Positions 60,513 through 64,000 of a stretch of DNA of 64,000 nt are shown here, piece after piece. This stretch comes from an uncultured Collinsella sp. GTDB lineage: Bacteria > Actinomycetota > Coriobacteriia > Coriobacteriales > Coriobacteriaceae. A model generated the notes under the pieces. That model was given only the letters and a program-made list of their open reading frames with translations. It was not told the origin of the DNA and did not search any database. Numbering within the stretch: position 1 is the first letter of the stretch; each line of letters opens with the position of its first letter. The stretch spans positions 5,054-69,053 of the forward strand of contig UQMM01000009.1 of assembly GCA_900542165.1 (NCBI GenBank). The letters are read 5' to 3'. The position numbers and the translations under genes were made by a program.

Positions 60513-61658
60513 CTACACGTAGACCTTGTCGAGACGCATGCCAAAGCCGCAGGCGACCTCGTAGTTAATCGTTCCGCGCAGTCGGGCCATCTCGTCCATA
60601 GTGATCTCGGCATCGCCATCGCGGCCGACAATGATCATCTCGTCACCATACTCGGCCTCGGGAATCTCGTGTGCCGGGTTGGACTGAATGGCGACCATAA
60701 ACTGGTCCATGCAGATATTGCCAACCTGATGCACGCGCTCGCCGCGATACAGCACATCCATACGATTGGAAAGCGTACGCGATAGGCCATCGGCATAACC
60801 GATCGGCAGCGTGCAGATCTGAACGCGCGTACGCGGTACGCGGTAGGTAAAACCGTAGCCCACGCCCTCACCCATCGCAGGGTGTGCCACGCGCGTCACA
60901 CGCGCATGGACGCTCATAACGGGATCAAGCTGCATCACGCGGCCACTCAGCTCGCACGGCTGCATGCCATACAAGCCAACGCCGGCGCGGATCATATCAA
61001 AATGCATCGAGGGGTCGAGCATCGAGGACGGCGTGTTGGCGCAGTGCACGATACCGCACTCAAAACCCGCATCCTTAATGGCCTGAACGGCCTCGGTAAA
61101 GCGCTGACACTGCAGCTTGTAGTCCCAGCCCGAAGGTTCATCGGCCGTGGCGAAGTGCGTAAATACGCCGTCGCACTGAATACCGCGATGGAAATTTATA
61201 CCGCGGACAAAGTCGAGCACCTGCGTGTAGTGAACGCCGATACGATTCATGCCCGTCTCGATGGCGAGATGATACTTGCCCACTTTGCCCGCCGCGACGG
61301 CACATTCGCCATACGCAAGAGCAAAGTCAGACGTATAGACCGAGGGCATGATATCAAACTCGAGCAACGTCGGAATGGCCTCGATAGGCGGCTCGCTTAG
61401 GATGAGGATGGGTTTCGTAATCCCGCCCTGTCGGAGCTCAACGCCCTCGTTAACCGTCGCCACGGCAAACATGTCGGCACCGGCCGAATACATGATCTTG
61501 GCGCACTCAACAGCTCCATGACCATAAGCATCGGCCTTGACCACGCAGCACAGGCGCTGACGTGGATTCAGCAAGTTCTTATAGGCCCTCGTGTTGCGAC
61601 GGAGCGCCCCGCGGTCGATCTCGACCCAGGACCAGCGCGTCAAATCGGCTTTATTCAT
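60513..61658 (-). CDS. alr: Alanine racemase
   Basis: PLP enzyme making D-alanine for peptidoglycan. 381 residues. K41 in CVVKADAYGHG forms the Schiff base; MNRIGVH and the C-terminal-domain GVGYGFTYR with the catalytic Tyr are present, and PIGYADGLSR completes the family pattern. It begins two bases after the nnr stop and ends eight bases before the uracil-DNA glycosylase. Confidence 0.96.
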   Translation of the reverse strand: MNKADLTRWSWVEIDRGALRRNTRAYKNLLNPRQRLCCVVKADAYGHGAVECAKIMYSAGADMFAVATVNEGVELRQGGITKPILILSEPPIEAIPTLLEFDIMPSVYTSDFALAYGECAVAAGKVGKYHLAIETGMNRIGVHYTQVLDFVRGINFHRGIQCDGVFTHFATADEPSGWDYKLQCQRFTEAVQAIKDAGFECGIVHCANTPSSMLDPSMHFDMIRAGVGLYGMQPCELSGRVMQLDPVMSVHARVTRVAHPAMGEGVGYGFTYRVPRTRVQICTLPIGYADGLSRTLSNRMDVLYRGERVHQVGNICMDQFMVAIQSNPAHEIPEAEYGDEMIIVGRDGDAEITMDEMARLRGTINYEVACGFGMRLDKVYV

Positions 61659-61660
61659 GA

Positions 61661-63277
61661 TTAGTCATCCGACCCTTCGTCCATGATTCCCAGATCTTCG
61701 AGCGCATCCTTTGCCGCCAGTTCCATGGCAGGACCGATCAAGTCGATAAGATCGGTCGCGATGACGCTCTTCTCACCATACTCCGTCGCCGCGGCAAAAC
61801 CGGCGTAGCTGTGAAGTGCGACGGCGTACGAATACAGCAACTCCCAACGATCCATCTCGTCGCGCATGGTGGCAAGCGTGCCGGCCAAAATACCCGCGAG
61901 AACATCACCCGAACCGGCAGTTGCCAGAGAAGCCGGACCCGAGAGCGGCAGCAGCACACGCTCAACGCCACAGATAGCCGTCGTCGGCCCCTTGGCAATG
62001 ACCACCAGATTGTCGGAGCCTGCAGCCCAGACAACCTTCTGCGCGGCCGCAATCGCGGTACCAAGGTCGTTCACCTCGTCACCGGCAACCAGACGCGAAA
62101 GCTCACGATAGTGCGGCGTCATAACCAACGGCTGCTCGCGACGATACATCTCGGGATTACTATCAATACCGTCAATGGCAATCTTAGCAAGGCAGTTGAG
62201 TGCATCGGCGTCCAAAATAAGCGGCACATCAAGCTCGAGCAAGCCCGAAACCACCTGCATAGCGCCGGCAGATGTCGTCATACCGGGACCGCACAGTACA
62301 CAGCTGTACTTCTTTGCAATCTCGCACACAGTCATGCGCGCAGCGGCGCCAAAGGAGCCGCGGGAATCAGACGGAATAGCAAAGACGGGAATCGAAGGAA
62401 GTGCCATGCGAATAAGATTGGCGCAGGCGTCAGGAGCCGCGACTGCCACGTAACCAGCACCCGCGCGAGCTGCAGACTTGGCCGCCATAATGGCAGCACC
62501 AGGATATTGCGCAGATCCGGCGACAATAAGCACAGAGCCGCGGGAATACTTATCGATATTCGTAGGTAGTGGAGCAAAGTAATCAACTAAGTCACCGGGC
62601 TCGACAATCTCGGCGGCGTGGTCGACATCATCGATGACCTCGTCAAGACGGTCGTAAAGATTGCCGCAGATCAAATCGCCAGCATACTCAGGGCCATCAG
62701 CGCTATACAGACCAATCTTGGGCGCAATCATCGTCACCGTATGCTCGGCACGAATGCAGTCGTCATCAACAATGCCCGTCTCGGCATTCAGGCCCGAGGG
62801 GACATCAATGGATACGACACAATCGGCGCATTCATTGACCGTAGGAATCCAGATGGAGAACGGCGCACGCAGATTCCCGTGGAAACCGGTACCAAAAATG
62901 GCATCGACAACAACATCGGCCTTATCGATCAAAACCTCGAGTTCGTCACGCGAGGGGCCGACACAAACGTGCACATCGCGGCCGGCAGTACGACGAGCAA
63001 CATGACGTGCCAGAGAAGCAGGAATCTCATCCGGCTCAACCGGAGAAACGATATCGACGTCCACACCCTTATGGCTCAGAATATCGGCGGCAACCCAACC
63101 GTCGCCGCCATTATTACCAAAACCGACCAGAACGAGAACCCGATCGGGATTGAGCTTCAAGACCTCGTTGGCGGCAAACTCACCCGCTAGCTCCATAAGC
63201 TCGGCCTTCGAAGTCCCTTCGCGTTCGATGATGTCCTCGAGACGAACGACTTCTTCGGTACTCAAAACCGGTTTCAT
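61661..63277 (-). CDS. nnr: Bifunctional NAD(P)HX epimerase / ADP-dependent NAD(P)HX dehydratase
   Basis: Repairs hydrated NAD(P)H. 538 residues in two domains: an N-terminal YjeF-type epimerase (about 1-220; GFGNNGGDGWVAA, DAIFGTG, DVPSGLNAETG) and a C-terminal ribokinase-like dehydratase (about 235-525; SVLIVAGSAQYPGAA, LDADALN, MTPHYRELSRL, GSGDVLAGILAG). The ATG at 63275-63277 directly abuts the acpS stop. Same gene order acpS-nnr-alr-tsaE is common in Gram-positive genomes. Confidence 0.95.
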   Translation of the reverse strand: MKPVLSTEEVVRLEDIIEREGTSKAELMELAGEFAANEVLKLNPDRVLVLVGFGNNGGDGWVAADILSHKGVDVDIVSPVEPDEIPASLARHVARRTAGRDVHVCVGPSRDELEVLIDKADVVVDAIFGTGFHGNLRAPFSIWIPTVNECADCVVSIDVPSGLNAETGIVDDDCIRAEHTVTMIAPKIGLYSADGPEYAGDLICGNLYDRLDEVIDDVDHAAEIVEPGDLVDYFAPLPTNIDKYSRGSVLIVAGSAQYPGAAIMAAKSAARAGAGYVAVAAPDACANLIRMALPSIPVFAIPSDSRGSFGAAARMTVCEIAKKYSCVLCGPGMTTSAGAMQVVSGLLELDVPLILDADALNCLAKIAIDGIDSNPEMYRREQPLVMTPHYRELSRLVAGDEVNDLGTAIAAAQKVVWAAGSDNLVVIAKGPTTAICGVERVLLPLSGPASLATAGSGDVLAGILAGTLATMRDEMDRWELLYSYAVALHSYAGFAAATEYGEKSVIATDLIDLIGPAMELAAKDALEDLGIMDEGSDD

Positions 63278-63817
63278 CTATGCTCCTAGCGTATCTTGCG
63301 AAGCATCGCCCAGGTGCTCCGTCAATGCTGAATTCTGCAGCTGCTCAAGCTCATCTAAAACAGAGCGAGCCTCTTTAAATGTCTGCGCTACGCGTTCCTT
63401 GGTGCTCACCTTTTCTTCCTTAGGCTTAGGTCGAGCATCTTCGGTAATCGCGATGGCATTCGCAACGGCTAAGTCTCCTGTAAGCGTAATGGAAAGAGCG
63501 ACCTCAACAACACCCAGCTCTTGAGCGATCTCGAGTGCACGGCCCGAAAGCAGCGCCTTCGGTTTGCCGAGTTTATCACGCGTAACCGAAACATCCTTGC
63601 GACCAACGCCTTGACTAAAACCCGTGCCGAGAGCTTTAAGTACCGCCTCGCGCGAAGCAAAGCGGCTGGCATAGTGAGCAGCGGGGCGCGATGATGCATC
63701 GCAATACGCACGCTCTTCTTCGGTAAACACACGCCTAGCAAACGACGGCGTCTTTTCAAGAATTGATTTCATACGGGAAATCTCGACGATATCAACGCCG
63801 ATACCAGCTTCAGCCAT
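63278..63817 (-). CDS. acpS: Holo-acyl-carrier-protein synthase with C-terminal extension
   Basis: Transfers phosphopantetheine from CoA to acyl-carrier protein. 179 residues from the ATG at 63815-63817 (GGAGG five bases ahead; an ATG four codons earlier would place that site inside the gene). GIGVDIVEISRM carries metal ligand D9, and FASREAVLKALG the second acidic ligand, with Arg where Lys is usual. Typical AcpS is about 120 residues; here about 50 more follow (from KPKEEKVSTKERV), charged and probably coiled-coil, function unknown. First gene of the operon. Confidence 0.93.
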   Translation of the reverse strand: MAEAGIGVDIVEISRMKSILEKTPSFARRVFTEEERAYCDASSRPAAHYASRFASREAVLKALGTGFSQGVGRKDVSVTRDKLGKPKALLSGRALEIAQELGVVEVALSITLTGDLAVANAIAITEDARPKPKEEKVSTKERVAQTFKEARSVLDELEQLQNSALTEHLGDASQDTLGA

Positions 63818-63846
63818 GTTCACCTCCATATCGCACAGACTAAGTT

Positions 63847-63876
63847 ATTGTAGCCCGTTCACAGAAGATGCGACAA
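63847..63876 (-). promoter_or_regulatory. Putative promoter of the acpS-nnr-alr-udg-tsaE-tsaBD operon
   Basis: On the minus strand TTGTCG (63871-63876) and TACAAT (63847-63852), 18 bases apart, about 30 bases ahead of the acpS start. Confidence 0.55.
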
Positions 63877-63920
63877 ACGAGGGTTATAAAACACAGCTAC
63901 TATGTGAGACAAAAGCCCGC

Positions 63921-63955
63921 AAACGCAAAAAGGGGGAGGCCGCGAGGCCTCCCCC
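63921..63955 (-). terminator. Rho-independent terminator of a gene beyond the right edge
   Basis: GGGGGAGGCC (63932-63941) pairs perfectly with GGCCTCCCCC (63946-63955) around GCGA; on the minus strand TTTTTGCGTTT follows. The gene it ends lies at or beyond the window edge. Confidence 0.9.
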
Positions 63956-64000
63956 TTCTCAGTTCAAGCGTACGGCTCGGTGCCGTCCACCGGTCAGCGG

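Noticed and set aside
63959..64000. C-terminal end of a minus-strand gene at the right edge
   Set aside because: The terminator at 63921-63955 implies one, but about 40 bases allow more than one frame (stops at 63959 or 63967), so no CDS can be supported.

Overview
The window is GC-rich (by eye about 60%) and gene-dense, with GTG and TTG starts and AGGAGG-type ribosome sites. Gene content (canonical F-type ATP synthase operon next to murA, OFA-type MFS, KUP potassium transporter, a sortase-type surface protein, tsaE-tsaB/rimI/tsaD) together with the style of the dispersed palindromes points to a gut Coriobacteria, most likely Collinsella or a close relative. That placement is inference from recall, not a database match. 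No rRNA, tRNA, CRISPR array, prophage or insertion sequence is seen.

Layout. 1-9.3 kb: cell-envelope and energy block on the minus strand, an atpI-like gene followed by atpBEFHAGDC, a terminator, then murA and an LCP glycopolymer transferase that runs off the left edge. 9.5-16.4 kb: upp, glpK, a TsaC/Sua5 protein, a HigBA-like toxin-antitoxin pair, prmC with a large Ala/Glu-rich insertion, and prfA. 16.6-21.1 kb: a polar amino-acid ABC importer followed by an M20 peptidase. 21.3-27 kb: a LacX-type epimerase, an unknown acidic membrane protein, an MFS exporter, a low-molecular-weight phosphatase, and a pyridoxal kinase. 27.1-31.4 kb: a MarR regulator with a visible operator and a heterodimeric ABC exporter. 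31.6-36 kb: a LysR regulator divergent from an SDR-MFS-Gfo/Idh cluster of unknown substrate. 36.4-43.2 kb: tex, a transaldolase-like gene, a HAD phosphatase and an RlmKL-like methyltransferase whose first catalytic half looks degenerate. 43.3-48.1 kb: a potassium unit (kup, small membrane protein, short kdpD, kdpE). 48.2-51.6 kb: nitroreductase and an LTA-synthase-like enzyme. 51.6-57 kb: a 1362-residue LANTG surface protein lying between two arrays of 62-bp palindromic repeats and between two inverted copies of a structured terminator-like element. 57-63.9 kb: minus-strand operon acpS-nnr-alr-udg-tsaE-tsaB/rimI/tsaD (a triple fusion).

The intergenic DNA is the most unusual part. At least five families of structured repeats occur: a short CAAAGGG/CCCTTTG hairpin (four copies), a roughly 150-nt three-copy element whose stems co-vary between copies, a two-copy 26-31-bp inverted-repeat element with a conserved core, a two-copy 65-bp core element with compensatory changes, and the 62-bp arrays. 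A further 31-bp palindrome occurs once between genes and once in frame inside the M20 peptidase. The best candidates for something undescribed are the array-flanked surface-protein cassette and the three-copy structured element.
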